Source: Gavia stellata
Taxonomy: Eukaryota > Chordata > Aves > Gaviiformes > Gaviidae
DNA: 64,000 nucleotides
NCBI RefSeq assembly: GCF_030936135.1
Contig: NC_082599.1
Coordinates: 61,664,551 to 61,728,550, forward strand
Direction: 5' to 3'
This document shows positions 25,801 to 36,992 of this stretch, piece after piece. Positions within the stretch are counted from its first letter, which is position 1, and every line of letters begins with the position of its first letter. Under the pieces are notes generated by a model that was not told the DNA's origin, did no database searches, and was given only the letters and a program-made list of their open reading frames with translations. The position numbers were made by a program, and so were the translations under genes.

Positions 25801-27406
25801 AAATAAGATGTTAAGTAGTTTTCTGATCTGTTCACTGAAAAGATTTAAAAGTGTATGTGATTCCATCTTTTCATAATGAAACATTCAGCAGCCTAAGGTA
25901 GGAAGCAAAAAACGACGCGGAGCATGTGTTCTACAATCAAAATTGGTCTGCCTACACATGATGGCACAGCGTCCGTTGTAGGCTTACCCATCATTTTAAG
26001 CATCCTAGAAATATTTAAGTGTCATAACCACCATAGTGCTAAGGGGAGAAGGAGCTAAGCGTGCCTGCCTGCCTTTTAACACCCCATAGCTCATTCTTTG
26101 GACGTAAAAATGTGATCTGCAGCTCTGAAAACGCTGCTGCTTAAGAAATCGGTGCCCCTGCTGCCCTTAGCTCGCCTTTGGTTGTTCGGTGCCATCACAT
26201 TTTTGTTGCAGGCGGTTACTGTCCACTCAGGCCTGCTTACCGTCTCCCTCTGTAGGTCCTCCATCACACGGTCGTCAAACTTTTTTTTCAAAAAGACTAT
26301 TTTCAAAAAGCAGATTTTTCATATAATAGGGTGTTTAGGGGAAGAGAAACAGCTGTGACGTAATCTGGTTAGGAAGCGGTATGTGTGACAGCAAACCCGA
26401 ATAAGCTCATGTCCCCAAAGAAGAGACACAGATAAGCAAGAGGGGGGTAGACTAATTCATGGTCCCTGGCAGTTCACTGAAAACGTGCAAACCCATTTCA
26501 AGGGCAGTCACGTCATCTGTGTCTGGATGCCACTCCACTAAAAAATAAGGGCAAGGAAAGATACAGTCTTGGGATTTTATAAGGCCGGTTGAATTGAGGT
26601 ATTCCGTAAGCAGACCATGCAAGAGGAATCTTACCGGCTGCTTAACCTGCAGATGTTTGCAATGAGTTCTGCATTGCTTCCAAACTAACTAGAATATTCT
26701 GCTTAGACTTGGAAAAAAAAAATTTATTTGCATCAGGTAGAGCTATTCCATTCCTCACCGGGAAAACCAAATCTATTCTTCTATTTAATTGGCATACGAG
26801 TTTTCAGATCTTCTAGGTTGATTTACAGCCCAGTAAGTTAGTGGACATGCTAACTTCAGTGATTGTTGAATTGCTAGATCGGGCCTTGATCTAAGGTCTG
26901 TTCCTCTCCCACTGATGTCAGATGGGGCGTTGCCAGTGACTACAAAGGGACCGGGAGGTCGGCCTGCTGTATCGCGATCAATAGAAACATGTATGTAGGA
27001 GAATAAAATGAATAGTCCTAACTTTAAGGAATGAACTAGTAAGTCAAGATGTCATTTTTCCAACTATTGTAGCCCACTGAACCTATAAATAATTTTTATA
27101 TCTATATAGCTATACACTATATATATATGTATGTATATACAGAGTACAATACAATAACTTAACACTGGGTAACTTCTAATGATAGATTTGCATTAATAAT
27201 ACGGGTCTATTTTTATGTAAATAGAATATTGTAGAGTATCTTCCAGTCTTTTTCAGGATTGTTAAATTGAGAAGAGCAATTGAATATTTGTCCTATTTTT
27301 ATGTTAAAAAGTGAATGGACTGAAATGTTAAATGTGAATGTAAATTTCTTATTGCAACTTTTATACTGAGTGTTTGCACTATTATAATTTCTGGAATCTA
27401 ACTAAA

Positions 27407-27435
27407 AATAAAGGAAAAAAATTTGCTTGAATAAA
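27407..27435 (+). terminator. ADCY1: Candidate distal poly(A) signals of ADCY1
   Basis: AATAAA at 27407-27412 and again at 27430-27435 are followed within about 20-50 bases by T/G-rich sequence (GTTGTTTTGC and TTGTTGGTGGG). This is the usual arrangement of a vertebrate cleavage site. Unique-looking 3' UTR ends here and repeat-containing intergenic DNA follows. Confidence 0.55.
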
Positions 27436-28595
27436 GAGCTGTTTGGGATTGTTGTTTTGCTTTTGTTGGTGGGTTTTTTTAAGTCAAGTTGCCTTCATTA
27501 TTCTATACCAAGCTGCTTTTCAGAAGGTCCAACTACAGCTTCTCAGTTTCAGGCTAAGAACGTGCATCTAGAAATGCTGCAATGTTACTTTCACAATTGC
27601 TTTGAACTGAAAAACCTTGTGGGAACAATTCAGCTCCCTTGTGAGTCTTGTTGACTTTCTGCATTGACCACAGTGGAAGCCAGCTTGGGCCAAGTGCTCC
27701 ATCCATTGTGCAAGCAGAGGAAAGTAAACATGTGCAAATACTGGCAAAATAACTGGCCACATGGACCAGAAGACGGGGAGGGGAAGCTCGTCTCTCCCTT
27801 TCCATGAGCCAGAAATAATTGGCCAACTTTGGCCAAGTGTAGATCGTGTAGGCAACTTTATATTGTGCAAGACGCAGAACCAACCTAAGTGCGAAATTGC
27901 GTAGGTTAAATTAAAATTGATTTGAAAGCTGATCGTTACATCAGGTAACGCATCTCTCAAGAGGCTCTATAAGCTTGGGCCCAGTACCAAAGGAATTTGA
28001 TTGTACGGCTTCCAAATCACAGCAGACTCCCATCTGGCCAGCTTGGAGCAAAAGCAGAGGCGCTCAGGTCCGTCACGCCTGTCCGTGCAGATATGCCCCG
28101 AGATAACTTGGAAACGCGGAGTCCCTTGTGATGGAGAACAGCCTGGGCTCAGATGCAAGGCTTTTCATTCCAAACACTAGACTAAGGCTCCCCAGCTGTT
28201 TCTCTTGCAGGTTAGAGAGCACAGTGTGGGTTGTACAGAGTTCTTGTGACGACAGCCAGTGTGATGGAACTGTTCTTGGTCTGCCCTTACACCAGTGAGA
28301 AGTGTTTGAGGCCTTACGTAGCCATTTTTTGTTTTCTCCTTCCCCTCTGAAAGACAACGTGCCAGGTTGTCAGGAGCGTCAATCAGAATAGCTCCGCTAA
28401 CGTCAAAAAGATATAAATGAACTGAAAGTCTGGCCTCCGTCTTTCATTGGGCCTGTTCTGCCACACTGGTGGTTTAAGTCTTTTAATACTAAAATGCGCA
28501 ACCCTCCCTGCGTTGTTCTGGGGGATTTTAGGTATATAAATACACACAGCTATAGATACTTGGGTATAAAATACGTACATACGCACATATGTTAA

Positions 28596-28983
28596 CGAGA
28601 CTGGGGTTATTCAGCCTGGGCAAGAGGAGTCTGAGGGGAGACCTCATCGCTCTCTACAACTGCCTGAAAGGGGGTTGTAGTGAGGTGGGTGTTGGTCTCT
28701 TCTCCCAAGTGACAAGCGACAGGACAAGAGGAAATGGCCTCAAGTTGCCCCAGGGGAGGTTCAGGCTGGATATCAGGAAAAATGTCTTTCCTGAGAGAGC
28801 GGTGAAGCACTGGAAGAGGCTGCCCAGGGAGGTGGTGGAGTCCCCATCCCTGGAGGGGTTCAAGGAACGTGTGGACGTGGCACTGCAGGACATGGTTTAG
28901 TGGGCATGGTGGGGTTGGGGTGATGGTTGGACTTGATGACCTTACAGGTCTTTTCCAACCTTAATGATTCTGTGATTCTGTGA
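28596..28983 (+). mobile_element. CR1 LINE, 5'-truncated
   Basis: The start matches CR1 ORF2 ([20 protein letters not shown] in frame) and continues to [20 protein letters not shown]. The tail ends GATTCTGTGATTCTGTG. It is the same subfamily as the copies at 10.2, 35.5, 36.9, 46.7 and 52.3 kb and the best-preserved + strand copy. Confidence 0.96.
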
Positions 28984-29132
28984 GATAGTGTACATTCTGG
29001 ATTAATGACCCAGGTCAGGTACTTGGAAACATTTTTCTGCCATGCCCCATTACACAGCTGAATCACTTCAGAGACATACTCACACAGTGAGAATTCATTT
29101 TGCTTAAAAAATGAGGTAGTATCAGCGGTGGG

Positions 29133-29309
29133 TTGCTTATATCCTCTGGTAACAATTCTGGACAAGAACGCCAGTTCCCATTGTGGATGGTTTATGCTAT
29201 AGGAACGCAGTCCCTGAATTCCAGAGAGAGACTGCATTTATGTAGCATAAACCACCCAGGGGTGGACCTGGTGTTCTTGTCCAAAAGCATTATCTGAGGA
29301 TATTGTCAA
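29133..29309. repeat. Long imperfect palindrome (hairpin)
   Basis: Two arms of about 80 bases are mirror-complementary around position 29221 with no net gap. Perfect blocks pair 29140-29146 with 29296-29302, 29160-29169 with 29273-29282, and 29189-29199 with 29243-29253. I count 58 Watson-Crick and 6 G-T pairs among the 81 central positions. This could be an inverted-duplication remnant, a MITE-like element or a hairpin RNA source. No known family was recognised. Confidence 0.85.
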
Positions 29310-31834
29310 TTTGAAACAGGGGGAAGGGGAGAACGGAGACTGAGAACATTGCGTGCATCATTTAGGCATTATTGGTGCATTGCCATTGTATCCGCGTCAA
29401 AGCCTTCCAGATTTGCAGCCAGTCCCCGGGGCAGCGGGTCGCCTAATGCACTGTTCCGGCTGGCGGAACATGATGTTCAATGGGAGGAAAGAATTACACA
29501 GGTACCAGTCACGGACCATATTCTCATTTGGGCCGTTCTGATGGAAAAAAAGCCCTAGCTGGAAAGCAGGCCACGTAGTGGAAATTGTCTGTGGACAATT
29601 CTGGCTCCCACTAAACCCACTGAACTGTGGAGAGAGCGTTTGAGGATGGGGATCTCGAGGTATAGCCAGGCTACTTAGGAGTCCTGAGCTGATCCTGAAC
29701 ATCCAGTCCTGTGCAGATTATTTCTGCTATCAACCGCAGCAGTAGTTTGCGTAGGTTTGCAGGCTCGAGGCTCAGAGAATAGAAACTGGCTTCTAATATT
29801 ATGTTAATAGGAGCCCCCCAGGATAATGCTCTTTCTATACCAATAACGAGACATTGGTCCACGATTTAGCCATAGCAAGCTAGCACGGAAGAAGTAGAAG
29901 GAGCTAGTGATGAAGAAGTAGTCATGATTATTATGGATGTTTACCCTGCCATTTACTAGGCATAGTCTGAAGATGCCAGTGAGGGCTTTCATAGGGACAG
30001 GGTAACGTACCAGTTGCTACACCACCACAGACGAAGCAGATAAGCTTCTCTCTCACAAATGCTCTGCTTCACTAAGTCAGTGGGACTCCGATGACTTCAT
30101 TAGCATTCCCTCATCGCAGACCACCCGGGGATTCATCTGCTCGATTCTAATACGACAAGAAAGAGCCATTGATATTCATCGGGCCTGACCTCCTGTACAG
30201 GACTACGCTCAGTCTGGCCACGCCACTGCACTGCACAAACACAGCATTTTTTGTTTATTATTAGATGTAATAAAGTAAAGCAAATCCATCATTTTCTGGT
30301 CGCTGAGAGATTTGAAGTTAGACATTTGTTTGGCATTGGCCAAACTGTGCTCATACTGTTGCCAAAGGTCATGAAAGCACCACCGACTGTTTTCCCCCAA
30401 ACTCTATAGTTACTCTGTATGTTTATTGAACTTTGGCAATAATATTATGTGCTCCTCAGCAGCACTGCCAACATAATTAGAAAGGAGCAGTCATATCAGA
30501 AAACACACAGCAAGTTACTGAGGAACGGTCCCAGTTGAATATTAACTCAGATTGACTTCTGGGGTGTAGAAACACGTAGAAAGTGTGTTGGACACCGTCT
30601 AGTGAATAAACAACATGCAGCTAGAACACACTGTGGCGCTCCGGTAAGACTGAAGTGGGTAAGCGTATAATGAAGAGGAGTCATTGACGTAATTACAAAG
30701 GCACAATGTGGTGGCACATTGATTTTTATCAAGGTCAGTGACCTCTACTGCTATTAAAGTGTACCTAGTTTCTTACTACTGAGGTAAGTAGACTTTTTGA
30801 AGTCAAATATTGATCCGCCAGACCTTTGGATAAAAAAGATACTTCTCTCAATTTGGCAATTCCCCACAACGGTTTTTGAGCAGCTGCTTGTATATTATAA
30901 GCTTGTTTAACCAAGAGAGGCAACAATTTTTAATGCCTTAAGGTTTTATAGTTGACTTAAGACAGTAGCATCTTTAAATATGTCCAACCTAACCCTCTTC
31001 CCACATAGACCCCAAGCACTGCATCTGAGGGCAGAGCTGGTCCATGCTGAGTGAGGATGGGCACCGAACTTCTCTCTGAGGGATAAAGGTGTGCTCCTTC
31101 AAGGCTTTTCTTTACTCAGTCCTAACGTTACATCAAAGCAGAAAAAAATTTGGCCGTTAGAATACTACTTTCAATTCCCTGTCATTGGTGGACCTAGATG
31201 AAGAATTTCTAACATCAACATCCAAATTAACAGCATTTAAGAATATTTACAAGGCTTCAGAGATAAAGAGCCAAGTCTCATTGTTCCACAAACTCTCACT
31301 GAAATGAATCATATGGAAGGTGATTCAGACATTTAAATAAGGGTTTGACTTTCTGAGCAGCCATGAAACCCGGTTACTATAGCAAGACTGTGGTTTTGAG
31401 CGCGCAAAATCAGATTCATTGTCCAGCTGGACAGATCCAGTCATAGCAAGAGGTACACTACCCAAAACCTGTAGAAATATATACAGTTGGAGTGGGAATT
31501 ACACCACACTTAGGTCTATTCCTGGACATTGTAGCCAAAGACACTGACCTTGCCTCTGGCCAGAAAAAAGGTCATTGCCACACTGAAAAATGGGATATTC
31601 CAATGGTTGCAAAGGTACCACTTCCACACTACCGCCATAAATAATGCCATATTTTTCTCCAGTGATCGGAACACCATAGTTCAGCAGAATTCTACCAACT
31701 ATGAGGAAAGTCTTCCAAAAGGCAAAAACTTCGAAGTCACTGGAGAGCAAGTTCATAAATGTACATAAGTGCACTGAAAAGCTTGTTTAACAGGCCAAAG
31801 GAGTCATACAGTTTCGGAAGGTTTCAGCAAAGGT

Positions 31835-32253
31835 TTTGCTGGTGAAGGGGCTGGCGGGCATGTCCTGTGAGGAGCGCCTGAGGACTTGGGCTTTAGTTTG
31901 CAGAGGAGGAGGCTGAGGGACGACCTCACCACTCTCTGCAGCTTCCTGAAGAGGGGACGTGGAGAGGGAGGTGCTGAGCTCTTCTCCCTGGGACCCAGTG
32001 CCAGGACGCGTGGGAACGGCTCGAAGCTGCGTCCCTCAGGGGAGGTTCGGCCTTGACATGAGGAAACCTTTCTTTACCGAGAGGGTGGTCCAACCCTGCA
32101 ACAGGCTTCCTGGAGAGGTGGTCGATGCCCCGTGCCTGTCAGTGTTTAAGAGGCATTTGGACCATGCCTTTAATGCCATGCTTTAACTTTGGTCAGCCCT
32201 GAAGGGGTCAGGCAGATGGACTAGGTGATCGATGTACATCCCTTCCAACCCCT
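31835..32253 (+). mobile_element. CR1 LINE, older subfamily, 5'-truncated
   Basis: The segment follows CR1 ORF2 with degraded frames (a block reading FGLDMRKPFFTERVVQPCNR is the counterpart of [20 protein letters not shown]). The tail is GGACTAGGTGATCGATGTAC and then CCCTTCCAACCC. It differs from the common subfamily in this window and is more decayed. Its 3' end runs directly into the pyrimidine microsatellite. Confidence 0.88.
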
Positions 32254-32646
32254 CCTCTTTTCTCTTCTCTTCTCTTCTCTTCTCTTCTCTTCTCTTCTCT
32301 TCTCTTCTCTTCTCTTCTCTTCTCTTCTCTTCTCTTCTCTTCTCTTCTCTTCTCTTCTCTTCTCTTCTCTTCTCTTCTCTTCTCTTCTCTTCTCCTCTCC
32401 TCTCCTCTCCTCTCCTCTCCTCTCCTCTCCTCTCTTCTCTTCTCTGCTTTCCCTTCCCTTCCCTTCCCTTCCCTTCCCTTCCCTTCCCTTCCCTTCCCTT
32501 CCCTTCCCTTCCCTTCCCTTCCCTTCCCTTCCCTTCCCTTCCCTTCCCTTCCCTTTTCTCTTCTTTTCTCTTCTTTTCTCTTTTCCCTTCTCTTTTCCCT
32601 TCTCTTTTCTCTTCTTTTCTCTTCTCTTTTCCCTTCTCTTTTCTCA
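32254..32646. repeat. Compound pyrimidine microsatellite
   Basis: Nearly 400 bases on the + strand are C/T only, apart from a G near 32446. In order they are a CTTCT-type pentamer (about 32260-32392), a CTCCT pentamer (about 32392-32435), a CCTTC pentamer (about 32451-32554) and an irregular TTTTCTCTTC decamer. Because the units are pentamers, every frame stays open on both strands. Those frames encode only low-complexity Ser/Phe/Leu or Arg/Glu/Lys strings and are not genes. Confidence 0.97.
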
Positions 32647-33438
32647 AGTGTCTTCCAAACACATATATAAAATTACTTTCTCCCCGCATCACGAATCTCA
32701 GCATTTTCAGTAGTGCCCAGGCATGTAATTCCTGCTGAAATAAGTGGAAATGAAGTGCTAAGGTGCTTTTGGAAATTCCTACTGGGTTCCTCTGGGCAGC
32801 TTTATGTACCTAAAGAGGCCAAGTCCACAGGGAGTGTTGGACTGGTTCCATTTCAATGTCTGTGGCTGTCCAAGGAGCTTACAATTCACTGGGACAGAGG
32901 CTTTGCTCCTTTTGCACGCCCCACAGTACCATAATGCTAGAAAGACCAAGGGAGGCACTATATCTGCAGAGTTTATTTCATGATGAGGCTCTCTGCTGGT
33001 TTAAGCCTCCATGTCAATAAATGAGGTCATATCTTCACTGAGGAGTTCAGCCTGATCAGCAGTCTTGGAGCACTCCTGTTTGACTTGCCTATACACAAAA
33101 CTCAGATACAGGAAGAATAGGTTATGGGAATTTGAATCAGATTTGCATTTTAATGGGGTTTCATCCATAAACAACTCATAATCTGGGCCTGTCTTCTAAA
33201 TAATTTAGGAAATACAGTTTAATTTCCTTTCATTTTTATTTTTTCCTTTGTCTTGCCCATTACTTTAATCTTTCTTCTATTTTATTCTTTCCACATGGCT
33301 CCAAATTTAGGAAAGCATTTTCATCTTTGTGTCCCTCTCTTCATTTCTTCTTCTTCTTTTCACTCTCCTTTTACTCTGCACCACCATTTGTATTCTTCTT
33401 CTGGCTCTTCCTTCTTCCTTCCAATTCGCCAAACAAGG

Positions 33439-33950
33439 ATCACAGAATCGCAGAATCACACAATGACAGGGGTTGGAAGGGACCTCTGGAGATCATCTAG
33501 TCCAACCCCCCCCGCCAGAGCAGGCTCACCTAGAGCAGGTTGCACAGGGATGCATCCAGGCGAGTTTTGAGTATCTCCAGAGAAGGAGACTCCACAACCT
33601 CTCTGGACAGCTTGTTCCAGTGCTCTGCCACCCTCAAAGTGAAGAAGTTCCTCCTCATGTTTAGATGGAACATCCTATGACCAAGTGTGGTGCCCGTTAC
33701 CTCTCATCCTGTCACTGGGCACCACTGAAAAAAGACTGGCCCCATCCTCCTGGCACCCACCCTGAAGTATTTATAAGCATTAGTAAGATCCCCCCTCAGT
33801 CTTCTCTTCTCCAGACTAAAAAGCTTCAAGACCCTCAGCCTTTCCTCATAAGAAAGATGTTCCAGTCCCCTAATCATCTTCGTAGCCCTTTGCTGTATCC
33901 TCTCCAGCAGCTCCCGGTCCTACTTGAACTGGTCATCCCACCATGGGTCG
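33439..33950 (-). mobile_element. CR1 LINE, diverged, 5'-truncated
   Basis: In reverse orientation the segment starts with the tail repeat (ATCACAGAATCGCAGAATCA) and GGGTTGGAAGGGACCTCTGG, then a decayed ORF2 end up to the region of the CTCCAGCAGCTCC block. It belongs to a different, older subfamily than the copy at 35.5 kb. Its frames are broken. Confidence 0.9.
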
Positions 33951-35538
33951 TCAGACGGAGTAGAGTGCTGAGCTCCACTTACCAGCTCTACTGCCTATTA
34001 TGTACTTCTTTATGCAATCACCCTCTGCACCAAAAAACATCAGGCTAGTTGCAAGAGCAGGGAGAAGGCGTGATACTGTTCGGCCCAGGAAAGACTGCAC
34101 CCACCTCCTAACTGCTTGGACACTTTTGCAAGATTTGTGACTTCACAACTAGAATTACATATCCAATTCAATATGGTATGTTAGGGAAGCATATGAGCTA
34201 AGGGCTGGTTCAGCATCCAAGTTCCCTTCAGGAAAACTGTTTCACGACGTCATCAGAGTGGGAAATGAAGAAATGACCAGAGCAGCAAATGAAGAAGCGC
34301 AGTCTCTCAGATCAGACCAGAACACCAAGGGAAAAAGGTGTCCCTTTTTTTCCCTGTATGTATGTTATTCCTTGGTAAACTGAAAAATAATTCCAGTTTC
34401 GTCCTCTTCCAGATGAGGCTCCTCAAACTCCCATGTCTCTGAAGTGAATTCGTGTGTTTGCACTGGAATGAAAGGGCTGAAATTTGAATGAAACACTGTG
34501 CTGTTTTTGTTTTCCCCATTTTTGTCGGGTTTGGAAGTAAAAAATATTAAGAATTAACGTTTCCCACAAGGGAATGCAGTAAAAACATTTAAATAATTTC
34601 CTACGTGGGTTTTGTAACTTTGGAACAAATTTAGTAAGGGAGATGAAGTTATCTCCTAAAATGAGATCAACAAAGGAATCTTTCAAGCCATATACTTAAA
34701 GCAGTGGGAGGTTTGATATAATAGATATGGAGGTGCATAATAATATTGCTAGAATTGTCTGCCATCTCGCATCACACAGCAGAAGAGAGGAAGGTGTGTA
34801 AGCATAGACCAAAGAGCTGGATCCAGACCTATGGAGTTATTGCTCCAAAATATCAGGTAGACAATGCTGAGGAGGAAGATGGACATACCAAGGAATGTAA
34901 TTTTAGTGAAGGAATGGTTCATAATGGATAGGTGTGAGTGCAGGACATAGCAGTGTCATTGAAAGATGCGAGAAGCCTTCAAGGTGCCACTCATGCCAGA
35001 GCTTGGCTGTTTCACGTCCAGGCTACAGATACCCCACGGCCAAGGTAATATCATCACCGCAGCTTGTCTGCTGAGCTCCACATGCTTCCATTAATTTTGG
35101 ACTCTTTTCTGTCTGATGTCTGCCTAGTTATGTCCTTCCTGTTCTCTGTAACAACCTGCCACCACTTCATAATAAGCTAAATCTGTAGGCCATAAAAGAA
35201 ACCATGGCTAACAGTGAGACCAACTTGCAAACCTCCTAATTTATGTCTTGAGAACATTTGGCAAGGAGCTAGAGGAAACGGCAAGTAACGGCTTTGCAGG
35301 AAAGGAGAAGGTTATTTTTTAAGAGGTTTGTAGAAAAAGGCCATGGAAGGTACGCATAAAGATGATGCAGCTACAAACAGCGCTGGTGGACTGTGAGATG
35401 CCACGAAAAGGATACACTAGGAAGTGAGAGCAAGCATGGCGAGGAAGGCAAAGTGCACGCTGGAAGCCAAGGCCAGGACTTTTTGAAGGGATCCAGTGAA
35501 ATGATGTCAATTTTTCTCAGACCCACCAAAAAGCTTCT

Positions 35539-36189
35539 CAGAATCATAGAATCACTAAGGTTGGAAAAGACCTGTAAGATCATCAAGTCCAACCATCACC
35601 CCAACCCCACCATGCCCACTAAACCATGTCCTCCAGTGCCACGTCCACACGTTCCTTGAACACCTCCAGGGATGGGGACTCCACCACTTTCCTGGGCAGC
35701 CTCTTCCAATGCTTCACCGCTCTCTCAGGAAAGACATTTTTCCTAATATCCAGCCTGAACCTCCCCTGGCGCAACTTGAGGCTGTCTCCTCTTGTTCTAT
35801 CGCTTGTCACTTGGGAGAAGAGACCAACACCCACCTCACCACAACCCCCTTTCAGGCAGTTGCAGAGAGCGATGAGGTCTCCCGTCAGCCTCCTCTTCTC
35901 CAGACTGAACAACCCCAGCTCCCTCAGCCATTCCTCATCAGACTTGTGCTCCAGACCCCTCACCAGCTTCGTCGCCCTTCTCTGGACACGCTCCAGCACC
36001 TCCACGTCCTTCTTGGAGTGAGAGGCCCAAAACTGAACACAGCATTCGAGGTGTGGCCTCACCAGTGCCGAGTACAGGGGCACGATCCCCTCCCTACTCC
36101 TGCTGCCCACACTGTTTCTAATACAGGACAGGATGCCGTTGGCCTTCTTGGCCACCTGGGCACACTGCAGCTTCTCATGCAGTTTCATG
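35539..36189 (-). mobile_element. CR1 LINE with open C-terminal reverse-transcriptase segment
   Basis: This is the longest common-subfamily copy in the window. On the minus strand 36188-35619 is an uninterrupted frame of 189 codons that starts [20 protein letters not shown], includes [20 protein letters not shown] and ends VDVALEDMV. This is the C-terminal (thumb and connection) part of the CR1 reverse transcriptase. The catalytic part and the rest of the element are missing, so the copy is dead on its own. The intact frame suggests a fairly young insertion. Confidence 0.96.
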
Positions 36190-36465
36190 CTGTGCAGCGT
36201 TGTTTGCCTCGCTGGGAGAGCCGATATTATGTCCCACTGGCACAGCAGGACAGTGCAAACATTGCAACACTATGTCAAGGCATCACTCTCCGCTCCGTGC
36301 TATATAAGGAACAGGCTTGCCGAGCTCTGCAAGGTACGGTATGGCTGACCTGGTGGGTTTGCCCACCAAGCCACAAGGCCACTCGTTTGAAAACTAACTA
36401 CTAATATTCAAAATGAGGTAAGGGTTGGTCTAGCCTCTTCTATGTTTATAAAGGACTGAGAAATT

Positions 36466-36492
36466 TTTTTTCTTTTTTTTTTTTTTTTTTTG
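36466..36492. repeat. Poly(T) run
   Basis: This is a T-rich run of about 27 bases with one C. No adjoining element accounts for it. Confidence 0.85.
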
Positions 36493-36782
36493 CCCAGCCA
36501 CAAATATCTCAAAATAGTTTTTGTTTAGTTCTCAAAATATTCCTGTAGGAACCTCCCCTGGGAGTTTAGGAAATAAATAGCTTATCCTGGACAGACTATT
36601 TATTTCCAGGATGTTTACTCATGCAATCCATGTGATTGTAAAGTGCCTCCATTTCTCAAGCTCTCTTTCAGTTCCTTGGGGGCACATAATTTAAACCTAG
36701 CAACTTTCCCCATATACTGACAGACTGTTATTCCTAAATATTGAACTGGTAGCTCCAATTCTCTATTCATAGTGCAATTATT

Positions 36783-36882
36783 AATGCGGCAAGAGAGGGT
36801 GGTTTATGATTAGGTTTGAAATACCCAGACTCCCTGGAACCACAAGTTCAAATCCTGGTGAGATCAGCCCTTCACCCCTCTG
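36783..36882 (+). mobile_element. Possible tRNA-derived SINE head
   Basis: About 100 bases contain a good pol III B-box match, GTTCAAATC (36846-36854), within AGTTCAAATCCTGG. A degenerate A-box-like TGGTTTATGATTAGG lies 46 bases upstream at 36800. A CR1 tail begins directly after it. It may be a SINE head joined to a CR1 tail, or a MIR-like ancient SINE that merely adjoins a CR1 fragment. It does not fold as an intact tRNA gene by eye. Confidence 0.35.
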
Positions 36883-36992
36883 TAGACGTGGTTCTGCGGG
36901 ACATGGTTTAGTGGGCATGGTGGGGTTGGGGTGATGGTTGGACTTGATGATCTTACAGGTCTTTTCCAACCTTAGTGATTCTGTGATTCTGT
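36883..36992 (+). mobile_element. Short CR1 3' tail
   Basis: The last 110 bases of the common CR1 subfamily are present, from GACGTGGTTCTGCGGGACAT through the GGTTGGACTTGATGATC block to GATTCTGTGATTCTGT. It is either an extremely truncated LINE or the tail of a CR1-mobilised SINE (see the adjacent entry). Confidence 0.93.

Larger units (their letters stand above)
17243..27455 (+). other. ADCY1: ADCY1 3' UTR (probable full extent)
   Basis: After the stop codon about 10.2 kb of unique A/T-rich sequence follows, with no recognised transposon and no convincing open frame. Mammalian ADCY1 mRNAs are known for a very long 3' UTR, so I infer that the same holds here. The last part (about 27.1-27.44 kb) looks like a mature mRNA end: U-rich, with two overlapping-range AATAAA signals. 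Possible earlier poly(A) signals lie at 22363-22368, 22494-22499 and 24431-24436. Three Pumilio-type elements TGTAAATA occur at 22054, 23729 and 27216. The end position is inferred and needs transcript data. Confidence 0.6.

Noticed and set aside
27568..27960. 130-codon minus-strand frame after ADCY1
   Set aside because: It has no similarity to known proteins by eye and overlaps other frames of similar length in the same DNA.
31499..31774. Minus-strand frame suspected to be an endogenous retroviral remnant
   Set aside because: I could not find any retroviral hallmark, flanking LTR or continuing frame.
32183..32738. Arg/Glu/Lys-rich and Ser/Phe/Leu-rich frames of 160-173 codons
   Set aside because: These are translations of pentamer microsatellite, open in all phases.
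35619..36188. 189-codon frame as a host gene
   Set aside because: It is the C-terminal part of the CR1 reverse transcriptase, with the tail repeat next to it and homologous copies at 10.2, 28.6 and 52.4 kb.
36783..36882. A functional tRNA gene
   Set aside because: Only the B-box is convincing. There is no paired acceptor stem and no terminator, so a SINE remnant is more likely.
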